Positions 1-7,724 of a stretch of 40,363 bases of DNA are shown one piece after another. The position numbers and the translations under genes were made by a program. The notes beneath the pieces were generated by a model, which was given only the letters and a program-made list of their open reading frames with translations, made no database searches and was not told where the DNA came from. This DNA comes from UMGS973 sp045599945 (lineage in GTDB: Bacteria > Bacillota > Clostridia > Peptostreptococcales > Anaerovoracaceae). The stretch lies in the NCBI GenBank assembly GCA_045599945.1, contig JAZRWY010000018.1, forward strand, positions 1 through 40,363, given 5' to 3'. Every line of letters begins with the position of its first letter. The stretch's first letter is position 1.

Positions 1-39
1 ACTCCTTTTGGTTTTGTTTTTTTGAGCATTAACATTATA
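1..39 (-). promoter_or_regulatory. Promoter and RBS of a divergent gene lying left of the window
   Basis: On the minus strand a TATAAT box sits at 39-34 and an AAGGAG ribosome binding site at 7-2, pointing out of the window. The start codon would lie just beyond base 1. A gene divergent from copA is therefore likely. A copper-responsive regulator would be a typical partner, but nothing of its coding sequence is visible. Confidence 0.45.
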
Positions 40-93
40 CCAAATACAGGGGGTAATTGCTTTTTCTTTGCAAAAAGTCCTGTGACCCCTGAA

Positions 94-140
94 TTTACTT
101 AGGTTTAGATAAAAATTTAAGATAGGTAGTTGACACTACC
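94..140 (+). promoter_or_regulatory. Candidate copA promoter with palindromic operator
   Basis: A possible -35 TTTACT (94-99) and -10 TAAGAT (118-123) are 18 nt apart. Directly downstream is an inverted repeat, GGTAGT (125-130) and ACTACC (135-140), separated by TGAC, so it would overlap the transcription start. It does not match the CopY box (TACAnnTGTA) as I remember it. Which repressor binds is unknown. Confidence 0.35.
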
Positions 141-163
141 ATACTTTCTTCAGGAGAATGAAC

Positions 164-2272
164 ATGAAACAGAAATTTACGGTGCAGGGCATGAGCTGCA
201 GCGCCTGCTCTGCAAGAATTGAAAAATGGGTGAACGCCCTTCCGGGCATGGAGCGGGTGGATGTCAATCTGCTATCCGGTTCCATGGTCTGTGAATATGA
301 CGAGGATGCTGTTTCTGAAAAGGAGATTCTGAAGGCTGTAAAGGATGCGGGATATGCTGCATATGCAGGAAGCGGCGAGGTGACGGATGAGAAAAGGAAC
401 CTGAAAAAGAGGCTCATCATCTCCGTGATCTTTCTTATTCCCATCATGCATATCGCCATGGGAGGTCCCATTCCGCACGATGATGCCTTTATGCGGAGCC
501 TTCTGCCGGGACTGCTTCTCATTCCCATTGTAGCAGCAAACAGGACATACTATCAGAAGGGGCTTGGGCTGCTATTCAAAGGCTCATCCAACATGGACAC
601 CCTCATAGCCATAGGAACGGCAGCGTCCATGGCGCTTCTCTACTTTGAGGCGGCAGGTATGATCCTGACGCTTGTAACACTGGGGAAGTTCCTGGAAGCT
701 CTGTCAAAAGGAAGAACGACCGATGCCATTGAAGGCCTCATGAAGCTTATGCCCGAGACGGCCAATGTCATTAGAGAGTTTGAAGGTCAGAAAGTAGAAA
801 TCACCATCAAAAGCGAGAATCTCAAAGAGGGAGACGTCTGTGCAGTAAGGCCTGGAGAGACTGTGCCGGCAGATGGTGTCATCATAAAAGGCAGCACCTT
901 CATGGATGAATCTGCTGTTACAGGAGAGAGCATTCCAAAGGAAAAGAAGGCAGGAGACGAAGTGATTTCGGCTACGGTAAACAGCAGCGGATACTTTGAG
1001 ATGCGGGTAACTGCTGCAGGAGAGGATGCTGCTATTTCAAAAATCATCCATCTTGTTGAGGATGCGGCATCTTCGAAAGCACCGATTGGAAGGCTGGCAG
1101 ATAGAATCGCAGGCATTTTCGTGCCGTGCGTCATCGGGATAGCAATTGTATCCTTTGCCCTATGGATGATAGCCGGAAAAGATTTGAGTTTCTCTCTTAC
1201 AAGAGCAATCGCAGTGCTGGTTGTATCCTGTCCATGCGCGCTTGGGCTTGCAACGCCGGTTGCCGTAATGACGGGCACAGGAAGAGGAGCAGGAGAGGGA
1301 ATCCTCATCAAGTCCGCAGAGACTCTGGAGATGCTCCATAAGGTGGATACTGTGGTGTTTGACAAAACAGGAACCCTCACAAAGGGAACGCCTGCGGTCA
1401 GTGACATATATGGAACGGATGATACCCTGTGGCTGATTGCATCGCTGGAACAGAAATCCGAGCATCCGCTCGGCAGGGCTGCAGTAAAGAAAGCTGAAGG
1501 GCTAGAGCTTCCGGCTTTTGACAGCTTTGAATATGTTCCGGGAAGAGGAATCCGGTCGGGCAGCCTGGTGGCCGGAAGCCGCAGGTTCATGGAGGAGCTG
1601 GGACTTGTCATGGCGGATGATATCCGATCTGAGGCAGACCGATTCGCTTCCGAGGGAAAGAGCATGATTTTCGCAGGAAGAGGAGAGGTTGTTACAGGAG
1701 TCATGGCCTTCTCCGATGAACCAAGAGAGGGCGCCGGGGAGACGGTCAGAAGATTAAAGGAACTTGGAACAGAAGTGATTCTTCTCACCGGAGATGGAAA
1801 AGAGGCTGCAGAGCATGCAGCGGCACTTGCCGGAATAGAAAGAGTAATCTCTGAGGTTCTTCCGCAGGACAAGGATCAGGTCATAAGGGAACTGAAAGAA
1901 GAAGGGAAGACTGTTCTGATGGCAGGAGATGGAATCAATGATGCACCGGCCATTGCAGGCGCAGACATCGGAGCTGCCATAGCGGCAGGAACGGATATTG
2001 CCATGGATAGTGCTGACATTGTGCTGACTGGGGAGGATATTTCAGGAGTAGGCAAGGCGATTGTGCTGGGACGAAAAGCATACCGGAACATCAAAGAGAA
2101 CCTGTTCTGGGCGCTGATCTATAACGTGCTTCTGATACCGCTGGCAGCGGGCCTGTGGTATCCATTTACAGGATGGCTCCTGAATCCGATGATATCTGCT
2201 CTATGCATGAGCATCTCGTCGGTATGCGTTGTAACCAATGCATTGAGATTAATAAATGTAAAACTGCAATAA
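164..2272 (+). CDS. copA: Copper-translocating P1B-type ATPase
   Basis: Membrane pump of 702 residues that exports Cu(I) at the cost of ATP. An N-terminal heavy-metal domain carries GMSCSAC (C12, C15). The actuator motif is TGES (253-256), the membrane metal site is C356-P-C358, the phosphorylated Asp is D400 in DKTGT, an SEHPL motif follows, and GDGIND lies at 588-593. The C-terminal helix ends with the MSxSS pattern of Cu pumps. I prefer the ATG at 164 over the one at 158, because AGGAG at 152-156 is correctly spaced only for 164. Oddity: between M144 and Y160, the third and fourth membrane helices run together. The usual linker of roughly 17 residues is missing compared with B. subtilis CopA as I recall it. 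The gene ends in its own terminator and appears monocistronic. Confidence 0.93.
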   Translation: MKQKFTVQGMSCSACSARIEKWVNALPGMERVDVNLLSGSMVCEYDEDAVSEKEILKAVKDAGYAAYAGSGEVTDEKRNLKKRLIISVIFLIPIMHIAMGGPIPHDDAFMRSLLPGLLLIPIVAANRTYYQKGLGLLFKGSSNMDTLIAIGTAASMALLYFEAAGMILTLVTLGKFLEALSKGRTTDAIEGLMKLMPETANVIREFEGQKVEITIKSENLKEGDVCAVRPGETVPADGVIIKGSTFMDESAVTGESIPKEKKAGDEVISATVNSSGYFEMRVTAAGEDAAISKIIHLVEDAASSKAPIGRLADRIAGIFVPCVIGIAIVSFALWMIAGKDLSFSLTRAIAVLVVSCPCALGLATPVAVMTGTGRGAGEGILIKSAETLEMLHKVDTVVFDKTGTLTKGTPAVSDIYGTDDTLWLIASLEQKSEHPLGRAAVKKAEGLELPAFDSFEYVPGRGIRSGSLVAGSRRFMEELGLVMADDIRSEADRFASEGKSMIFAGRGEVVTGVMAFSDEPREGAGETVRRLKELGTEVILLTGDGKEAAEHAAALAGIERVISEVLPQDKDQVIRELKEEGKTVLMAGDGINDAPAIAGADIGAAIAAGTDIAMDSADIVLTGEDISGVGKAIVLGRKAYRNIKENLFWALIYNVLLIPLAAGLWYPFTGWLLNPMISALCMSISSVCVVTNALRLINVKLQ

Positions 2273-2299
2273 AAAAGGATCTCGCGAAGAGATCCTTTT
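2273..2299. terminator. Bidirectional intrinsic terminator between copA and the antiporter
   Basis: An 11-bp perfect stem starts right after the copA stop: AAAAGGATCTC (2273-2283) and GAGATCCTTTT (2289-2299) around the loop GCGAA. A-rich and T-rich flanks let it work for both convergent genes. Confidence 0.9.
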
Positions 2300-2310
2300 C
2301 ATATGCATTT

Positions 2311-3822
2311 TTATGCCATTACAAATCCGAAGATTAAGAACAGTATAGCGGATAATCCGGCACATACAAAGCCAAATGGCATCTGTGTGATGGAGTGACG
2401 GAAGTTATCGCATCCGCATGCTGCTGAAGTGATTACTGTAGCATCTGAGTAGAAGCAGATGTGTGAACCAAATACACCAGCAGAAAGTACGGAAGCTACT
2501 GCAAGTGGCATGTGAACGCCAATCTGCATTGCAAGCGGAATAACGATTGGAAGTGCAATGATATACATTCCCCAGTTTGATCCGCAGATGAATTCAGTAA
2601 CTGCAAGTACCAGGAAGATCAGTACCGGCATGGAAGCAGGAGACATGTGCTCTGCTGCAGTTTCGATACACCACTTTGTGAATCCGATCTGATCATTCAT
2701 GTCTGCAAATACGAAAGCCATAACCATCAACATCAGCGGAAGAATCATGTTCTGAAGTCCCTTGATAACAAGATCCCAGAACTCATCAGCACTGAACAGG
2801 CCCTGAGCCATGTACATGATGAACATTACGATCAGTGTGCAGATAACACCCATAACCATCTCAGTATCAAAGATGATGGTTGATCCGATCAGTACTCCGA
2901 TTGGAACGAAGAAGTTGATGATCTTAGGATTATCCGGATACTCAATGTCTCCCTTGTCGGATGACAGGATGGAAATCTTGTCAGATCCCGGAGGAGCCAG
3001 AGGTCCGCCGCTTGCAGTTCTTTCATATGCTGCCTTCATAGGTCCGATCTTAGGCATGATGCCGAAGATTACGCAAGGTACCATGATAGCTGCAAGCCAT
3101 GCATAGAAGTCGAATGGAATTGTCTTGGTAAACATTTCAATCGGGCCGGCGCCGTCTTCAACCCAGCCATTGTTTACCATGATCTTTCCTGCGAAAGCGC
3201 CCCATGTAGTGATTGGAATCAGTACGCAAAGAGGAGCTGCTGTCGAGTCGCATACATATGCGAGCATTTCTCTTGGTGTCCTGTATTTGTCTGTCAGAGG
3301 AGCCATGCAGGCACCTACTGTACATGAATTAAGGTAGTCATCGATGAAGATTACGCATCCAAGAACCCATGCCCACATGAGAGCCATCTTTTCAGATTTT
3401 GCCTTGGTTGCTGCCCAGTTACCGAAAGCGAGTGCGCCGCCGGCTCTTTCTATCAGAGCGATGATACCGCCCATAAGGCCGCATACGATAATCAGCCAAG
3501 GAATGTCGTCACCGGCCATTACAGCCTGCAGTGAGTCTGCAAATGTCCAGAGCGGATTATCTCCCATAGGCGTTACCATGATGAAGCCGAATGCTGCTGC
3601 AAGAGTCAGAGCTTCGATGATACGCTTAGTTGCGAAAATGTAAGCAATCAGCAATATTGCAGGAAGCGTACAGAAGAATCCAAAGTCTGCAGGGTCATCA
3701 GGTAATATGAACTTCAGCACGATAGCCAGAAGGATTACAATCGCTGCGCCCAGTAATGACCGTCTAGGATTAAAATTCTTGACTTCTTGTAATAATTGCT
3801 CATTCTGTCCTTTAATAGACAT
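2311..3822 (-). CDS. NhaC-family Na+/H+ antiporter-like transporter
   Basis: Integral membrane protein of 503 residues with about 11-12 hydrophobic segments. The pattern around D161-D162 (IDDYLNS) and the following STAAPL and ITTWGAF stretches are typical of the NhaC/MleN ion-transporter superfamily. Members exchange Na+ or protons, and some exchange organic acids or amino acids. A strong RBS (AAGGAGG, near 3829-3835 on the minus strand) precedes the ATG. It is transcribed away from putrescine aminotransferase across a 502-nt control region. By inference the substrate could be an amine or amino acid rather than only sodium, but no residue seen here decides that. It is convergent with copA and shares its terminator. 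Confidence 0.85.
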   Translation of the reverse strand: MSIKGQNEQLLQEVKNFNPRRSLLGAAIVILLAIVLKFILPDDPADFGFFCTLPAILLIAYIFATKRIIEALTLAAAFGFIMVTPMGDNPLWTFADSLQAVMAGDDIPWLIIVCGLMGGIIALIERAGGALAFGNWAATKAKSEKMALMWAWVLGCVIFIDDYLNSCTVGACMAPLTDKYRTPREMLAYVCDSTAAPLCVLIPITTWGAFAGKIMVNNGWVEDGAGPIEMFTKTIPFDFYAWLAAIMVPCVIFGIMPKIGPMKAAYERTASGGPLAPPGSDKISILSSDKGDIEYPDNPKIINFFVPIGVLIGSTIIFDTEMVMGVICTLIVMFIMYMAQGLFSADEFWDLVIKGLQNMILPLMLMVMAFVFADMNDQIGFTKWCIETAAEHMSPASMPVLIFLVLAVTEFICGSNWGMYIIALPIVIPLAMQIGVHMPLAVASVLSAGVFGSHICFYSDATVITSAACGCDNFRHSITQMPFGFVCAGLSAILFLIFGFVMA

Positions 3823-3899
3823 TTTGTCCCTCCTTTTTCATATAATTATTTGATAATGTAATAAAGATGATAACGATATAAAAACGCTTCCCTTTAATC

Positions 3900-3945
3900 A
3901 TGAAAAGATTATAGCACCTGCAGATTTATAAATGAATCTTTTCAT
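3900..3945. promoter_or_regulatory. Inverted repeat overlapping a candidate promoter of the antiporter gene
   Basis: An 11-bp inverted repeat has arms ATGAAAAGATT (3900-3910) and AATCTTTTCAT (3935-3945). Inside it, on the minus strand, are TTCATT (3936-3931) and TATAAT (3913-3908), 17 nt apart. Initiation there would give a leader of about 80 nt. The overlap suggests a regulator site. Confidence 0.35.
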
Positions 3946-4004
3946 ATTTTTTCTTTCCATAACAACATAAATGTAATAAAAACGTGATATCGGATAAGCA
4001 AACT

Positions 4005-4034
4005 AGTATAAAATAATCGAAGTATATTGCGCAA
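4005..4034 (-). promoter_or_regulatory. Second candidate promoter of the antiporter gene
   Basis: On the minus strand, TTGCGC (4034-4029) and TATACT (4010-4005) are separated by 18 nt. This would give a leader of about 180 nt ahead of the antiporter start. Apart from these sites and the patA signals, the 3823-4169 stretch is A/T-rich with no gene that I can see. Confidence 0.35.
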
Positions 4035-4169
4035 TAATAATACTAATTTGTTGTTTTTGAGGAAATGTTCTAAAATCCTCAGAATTGTTGAAAATAATCA
4101 AAATAAGGCAAACAAAGGATAAAAATGAGGAATTCGCAAATTAGTTAATTGTATTTGACTAAAATATCC

Positions 4170-4199
4170 TTGAATCAAATGTAGCAATGGCGATATAAT
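4170..4199 (+). promoter_or_regulatory. patA promoter
   Basis: TTGAAT (4170-4175) and a perfect TATAAT (4194-4199) are 18 nt apart. Transcription would begin near 4206, placing the first hairpin (from 4210) at the extreme 5' end of the mRNA. Confidence 0.65.
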
Positions 4200-4209
4200 T
4201 TTACAAGGA

Positions 4210-4292
4210 CTTTACCGTCGGGACGTCGGGCGGTAAAGAAAGAAGAATAGGAAAGAAGTTTTGAATATTTGTCATCGGGACGTCGGATGACA
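4210..4292 (+). promoter_or_regulatory. Twin-hairpin RNA leader with identical self-complementary loops
   Basis: Hairpin 1 spans 4210-4238: an 8-bp stem CTTTACCG/CGGTAAAG extended by U-G and C-G pairs. Hairpin 2 spans 4270-4292: a 7-bp stem TGTCATC/GATGACA. The stems are unrelated in sequence, yet both close with C-G and present the same 9-nt loop, GGGACGUCG (4220-4228 and 4277-4285). The loop core GACGUC is self-complementary, flanked by two 5' purines and one 3' purine. That is the geometry of the HIV-1 dimerisation-site kissing loop. A purine-rich linker of 31 nt joins the hairpins, a T-rich tract (4297-4306) follows, and then the RBS at 4313. I infer a regulatory RNA or protein-binding leader for patA; ligand unknown. 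Confidence 0.75.
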
Positions 4293-4324
4293 GCTATTTG
4301 TTTTTTAGTTATAAGGAGAGAAAA

Positions 4325-5713
4325 ATGACTGAAAGAAACATGAATCTGGCTTTAGAAGAAGCAAAGAAAGTAGTAAGCATGATTGAAGCGAAGGAATTAT
4401 CAGAAGAGCAGAAGGCTGCAATCGTAAAGGATTCCATCGCAAACTTTAACGAAAACGTAAATCCGGGCTGGCTGGAATACAGAAAGTCAGTATCTACAGA
4501 TGCTGCATTTGTTGAATGGGAAGACCAGGGCGAAGTATTCAGAGATGCATACGGCACTGAATTCATTGACTGCTTAGGCGGATTCGGTATCTACACATGC
4601 GGACACGGAAACGAAGAAATCAAGAAGACAGTAAGAGCACAGCTGGACAGATACTGCTTACATTCACAGGAATTAATCGACCCATTAAGAGGATATCTTG
4701 CTAACATCCTTGCAATGATCACTCCTGGTGACCTGCAGTACTCCTTCTTCACAAACGGTGGTGCTGAAGCCATCGAAATGGCATTAAAGCTCGCTAGACT
4801 TGCTACAGGTGGAAGATGGTACATCTCAACAGTAGGTGCATTCCACGGTAAGTCAATGGGTGCCATCTCAATGGGCGGCAAGGCTGCATACAGAGAAGAC
4901 TATATCCCAATGATCCAGCAGGTACAGCATGTACAGTACGGTGATGCTGAAGCTGCAGAAGTAGCAGTAAAGAACTTACAGGCTGTAGGTGAAAAGGTTG
5001 CTGCCATCATCGTAGAACCTATCCAGGGTGAAGGCGGAGTTATCATTCCACCGGATGGATATCTTCAGGCATTAAGAGACATCGCTGACAAGTATGGCAT
5101 CTGCCTGATCTTCGACGAAATCCAGACTGGTATGGCTAGAACTGGAACAATGTGGAGAGCAGACCACGAAGGCGTTTGCCCTGACATCATGACATATGGT
5201 AAGGCATTCGGCGGCGGCATCATGCCGATTACTGGTATCATCGCAAGACCTTGGACTTATGAAAAGTCAGGCGTTGGCACAGGCTGTGAAGGAAAGATGT
5301 TCGACAATCCATGGATCTTAGGATCACCGACATTCGGCGGAAATCCTCTTGCTTGCTCCGCTGCAATCGCAACAATCAAGTACATGCTTGAAAATGATAT
5401 TCCTGGCATGGTAGCTGAAAAAGGCGCATACTACATGGAAGGCCTGAAAAAGTTACAGGAAAAGTATCCTACAGTATTAACTGACATCAGAGGCGCTGGC
5501 CTTCTGATCTGCATGGAATTCCCAGAAGCAGAAGTTGGTTACGAAGTAACAAAGGGATTATTCGCAAGAAAGGTTATGACTGCCGGAACATTAGTAAATG
5601 CTAAGACAGTAAGAATCGAACCGCCTGCAATCCAGTCATTTGAAACAATTGACAAGGTATTAACTGCACTTGACGAATCCATCGCAGAAGTAAAGGCAGC
5701 TTTCAATCTTTAA
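4325..5713 (+). CDS. patA: Putrescine aminotransferase (class III, PLP-dependent)
   Basis: Enzyme of 462 residues that moves an amino group from putrescine (probably also cadaverine) to 2-oxoglutarate, feeding diamine catabolism. It follows E. coli PatA/YgjG closely along its length: NPGWLEYRKSV near the N-terminus, EFIDCLGGFGI, LHSQEL.DPLR, GAFHGKS, EPIQGEGGV, and TFGGNPLACSAA. D264 (FDEIQTG) should hold the pyridine nitrogen and K293 (YGKAFGGG) should form the Schiff base. The usual NSGTEA element reads NGGAEA. The start at 4325 has AAGGAG at 4313-4318; an in-frame TTG at 4298 lies beside hairpin 2 without an RBS. It is monocistronic behind the twin-hairpin leader and ends in two terminators. 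Confidence 0.92.
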   Translation: MTERNMNLALEEAKKVVSMIEAKELSEEQKAAIVKDSIANFNENVNPGWLEYRKSVSTDAAFVEWEDQGEVFRDAYGTEFIDCLGGFGIYTCGHGNEEIKKTVRAQLDRYCLHSQELIDPLRGYLANILAMITPGDLQYSFFTNGGAEAIEMALKLARLATGGRWYISTVGAFHGKSMGAISMGGKAAYREDYIPMIQQVQHVQYGDAEAAEVAVKNLQAVGEKVAAIIVEPIQGEGGVIIPPDGYLQALRDIADKYGICLIFDEIQTGMARTGTMWRADHEGVCPDIMTYGKAFGGGIMPITGIIARPWTYEKSGVGTGCEGKMFDNPWILGSPTFGGNPLACSAAIATIKYMLENDIPGMVAEKGAYYMEGLKKLQEKYPTVLTDIRGAGLLICMEFPEAEVGYEVTKGLFARKVMTAGTLVNAKTVRIEPPAIQSFETIDKVLTALDESIAEVKAAFNL

Positions 5714-5729
5714 TATCTAAGAACATATG

Positions 5730-5754
5730 AGGAGCTCTTCGGAGCTCCTTTTTT
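5730..5754 (+). terminator. First patA terminator
   Basis: Stem AGGAGCTC/GAGCTCCT closes on a UUCG tetraloop (5738-5741) and is followed by six T residues. Confidence 0.9.
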
Positions 5755-5761
5755 ATGGAAC

Positions 5762-5782
5762 AGATCCTTCGGGGTCTTTTTT
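5762..5782 (+). terminator. Second, tandem patA terminator
   Basis: Stem AGATCC/GGGTCT (one G-U pair) closes on UUCG (5768-5771), followed by a T run. Two terminators in series insulate the downstream operon from patA. Confidence 0.75.
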
Positions 5783-5881
5783 GTTAAGGAAAATTTAAGA
5801 AAGAACGAAGGAAGGTTTAAGATACGCGTGCTAGGATTAAATAGGTATATATAGATGTAGATTAGAAAGGTAGAAAACAAC

Positions 5882-7675
5882 ATGAAAAGAATAATGAAAA
5901 GAGTCGCCGCGGCTGCCCTTGCACTGATTACGGCATTTGCGTTCATGCCGGTGCTTCCGGGCGGACAGGCAAGTGCAGCGACTGCGGAAAAGATTGGGGA
6001 GTATTCCTTTACCGGAACAGCCTGGGGAGATGATACTGTCTACGCTTCCTATACCAATAAGAATACAGCGGTGCAGTATAACATCTTCAATCTTTCCTAC
6101 GATTCAACCATTTATCTGAAAGTAAAAGAGCCTGTAGATTACAGCCTCTACATTTTTGATAGCCTGGAAAAACTGAATAGTGCGGCATCGGCAGGAACCA
6201 TGACCAATGCCGGATATGTCGCTTCCTATTCTCAGAAAAGTACAGGGTATGAGTTTGAATTAAAGGCAGGCACCTACTATTTTGCATCCTACCGGCCTAC
6301 CGGCCTGAACGGGACCAGCATTAAGTATGATGTCTACTGGACCGCGTCAGAAAGGAATACCAGCATGAAAGCAGCAGATTCGGTATCCTGTGATTTTTCC
6401 AAAACTGCAACAGCATCAGATCCTACAATACATGATGTCAATTGCGGAATGGACGGATGTGGTTCCGGCGGGACGCTCTACTGGAAGTTTACGGTTACAG
6501 ACAAGGCATACTACAAACTGCAGGGATACGATGAGTCGTATACTTACCGCCCAGTAGATTCGACCACAAAATACTATGACATGAAGATACTGGATTCCAA
6601 AGGAAATGTAGTAAAGGCGTATACATCAGACCCGATCAAGAAAGAGCAGCAGGGATATGTTGCACTGGATAAGGGCACATATTACATAGCATCTCAGGCG
6701 GGAGCATTTGCTTATTCATATGGCATGATTCTCAGCTGTTATGACTTCAGGGAAATCACATCCTTCAGTGTCGCAAATGTATCCGGCTATGCAGGAGATA
6801 AGCTGACTCTGAAACTCACAGCGTCCCCTTCGGATTTCGAATCCACATTCAATGTAAATGGAACAAAGTTCGGAAAAGGACAGACCGTTACTTTCCAGTA
6901 TGCACGGCCAGGGAAATATTCCTTCCCTGTCAAGACATCGGAAGGACTGTCCAAGACAGTAAGCATTACAATCAAGCCGGTGAAACTGGCGCTTGGCGGC
7001 GCACGTTCCCAGGGTACATGGAAGTCAACCACCCTGTACTGGCCGTCATCCACAAGAAGTGTCAGCATCGGCAGCAAATATTATCCGAATGAACCGAATG
7101 CAAACTTCTATAGAGTATACATGTATAAAGGCGGAAAGTATGTAAGAGTATGGCAGGGTGCTGCAAAGAGCGGTGTAAACCAGAGCGCTACCATTACAGG
7201 GCTTGCAGGAAACAAGACCTACAGCTTTAAAATTGCAGCCTGCTGGAAATGCAGCGACGGCACGGTCATTGAAGGCGCGCAGAGCGATGTTCTGAAGGCA
7301 GTGACAGCACCGGCAAAGGCGCCGGTCATCAAGAAGGCGAAAGCGACCGGAACGAAGTATCACAAAGCAACAAAGACCTATCATTCCGGACGATGGGATG
7401 CCGGCGGCGTATGGCACTCCGGATACTATACCAAGAATCCGGCATACAGCTCCGCAGCTGTCAAGGTGACATATACCAAGGTAAAAGGTGCCACATCCTA
7501 TACTTCCAACGGCGTATCCTTTAAGAAGAACATTGCAGGATATACCATTGCCGGAAAAGTAAAGGCAGGGAAGAAAGTAAAAGTTAAAGTGCGTACAGTG
7601 AAGAAGAGCGGCTCATCCATCGCCTACGGACCATGGTCCAAGGCAAAGACAGTGAAACTGAAGAAGGCAAGATAA
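5882..7675 (+). CDS. Secreted surface-type protein with C-terminal Fn3-like domain
   Basis: Protein of 597 residues with a signal peptide (basic N-terminus, hydrophobic core, likely cleavage after QASA near residue 32). The middle is rich in Tyr, Ser, Thr and Gly and looks like beta-sandwich repeats; an Ig-like stretch lies at about 300-365. Around 385-475 is an Fn3-like segment. Residues 475-597 are a Lys- and Tyr-rich module (HSGRW, GGVWHSGYY, YGPWSKAKTVK) that recurs at 97 percent DNA identity in the next gene. No LPxTG or other anchor is seen, so the protein is probably released or held non-covalently. It is first of a three-gene operon (gaps 49 and 13 nt). The RBS is weak (AAAGG near 5866), and I found no convincing promoter in the 5783-5881 gap. 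Function unknown; adhesion or matrix binding is inference. Confidence 0.75.
   Translation: MKRIMKRVAAAALALITAFAFMPVLPGGQASAATAEKIGEYSFTGTAWGDDTVYASYTNKNTAVQYNIFNLSYDSTIYLKVKEPVDYSLYIFDSLEKLNSAASAGTMTNAGYVASYSQKSTGYEFELKAGTYYFASYRPTGLNGTSIKYDVYWTASERNTSMKAADSVSCDFSKTATASDPTIHDVNCGMDGCGSGGTLYWKFTVTDKAYYKLQGYDESYTYRPVDSTTKYYDMKILDSKGNVVKAYTSDPIKKEQQGYVALDKGTYYIASQAGAFAYSYGMILSCYDFREITSFSVANVSGYAGDKLTLKLTASPSDFESTFNVNGTKFGKGQTVTFQYARPGKYSFPVKTSEGLSKTVSITIKPVKLALGGARSQGTWKSTTLYWPSSTRSVSIGSKYYPNEPNANFYRVYMYKGGKYVRVWQGAAKSGVNQSATITGLAGNKTYSFKIAACWKCSDGTVIEGAQSDVLKAVTAPAKAPVIKKAKATGTKYHKATKTYHSGRWDAGGVWHSGYYTKNPAYSSAAVKVTYTKVKGATSYTSNGVSFKKNIAGYTIAGKVKAGKKVKVKVRTVKKSGSSIAYGPWSKAKTVKLKKAR
7302..7672 (+). 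repeat. Direct repeat copy 1 (3' part of first surface gene)
   Basis: About 370 nt that recur at 9052-9422 at a constant offset of 1750 nt. I count roughly 11 mismatches and no gaps. The sequence left of 7302 is not similar, so the boundary is sharp. It encodes the shared 123-residue C-terminal module. Confidence 0.9.
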
Positions 7676-7724
7676 CGGGTATATATGAAGAAGAAAAGAA
7701 GAGAAAAGAAAAGGAGGAGAAGCA

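Noticed and set aside
787..1872. Long minus-strand ORF (361 codons) opposite copA
   Set aside because: Low-complexity Ser/Pro-rich translation with no RBS, exactly opposite a clear ATPase; a shadow of the real gene.
4210..4292. Guanidine-II (mini-ykkC) riboswitch
   Set aside because: It shares two hairpins with CG-containing loops, but the loops are 9 nt, read ACGU rather than ACGR, and lack the GGG/CCC closing pairs I expect. The downstream gene is not a guanidine gene.
4298..4324. Earlier TTG start of patA
   Set aside because: It lies beside hairpin 2 in the T-rich tract with no RBS; AAGGAG fits ATG 4325.
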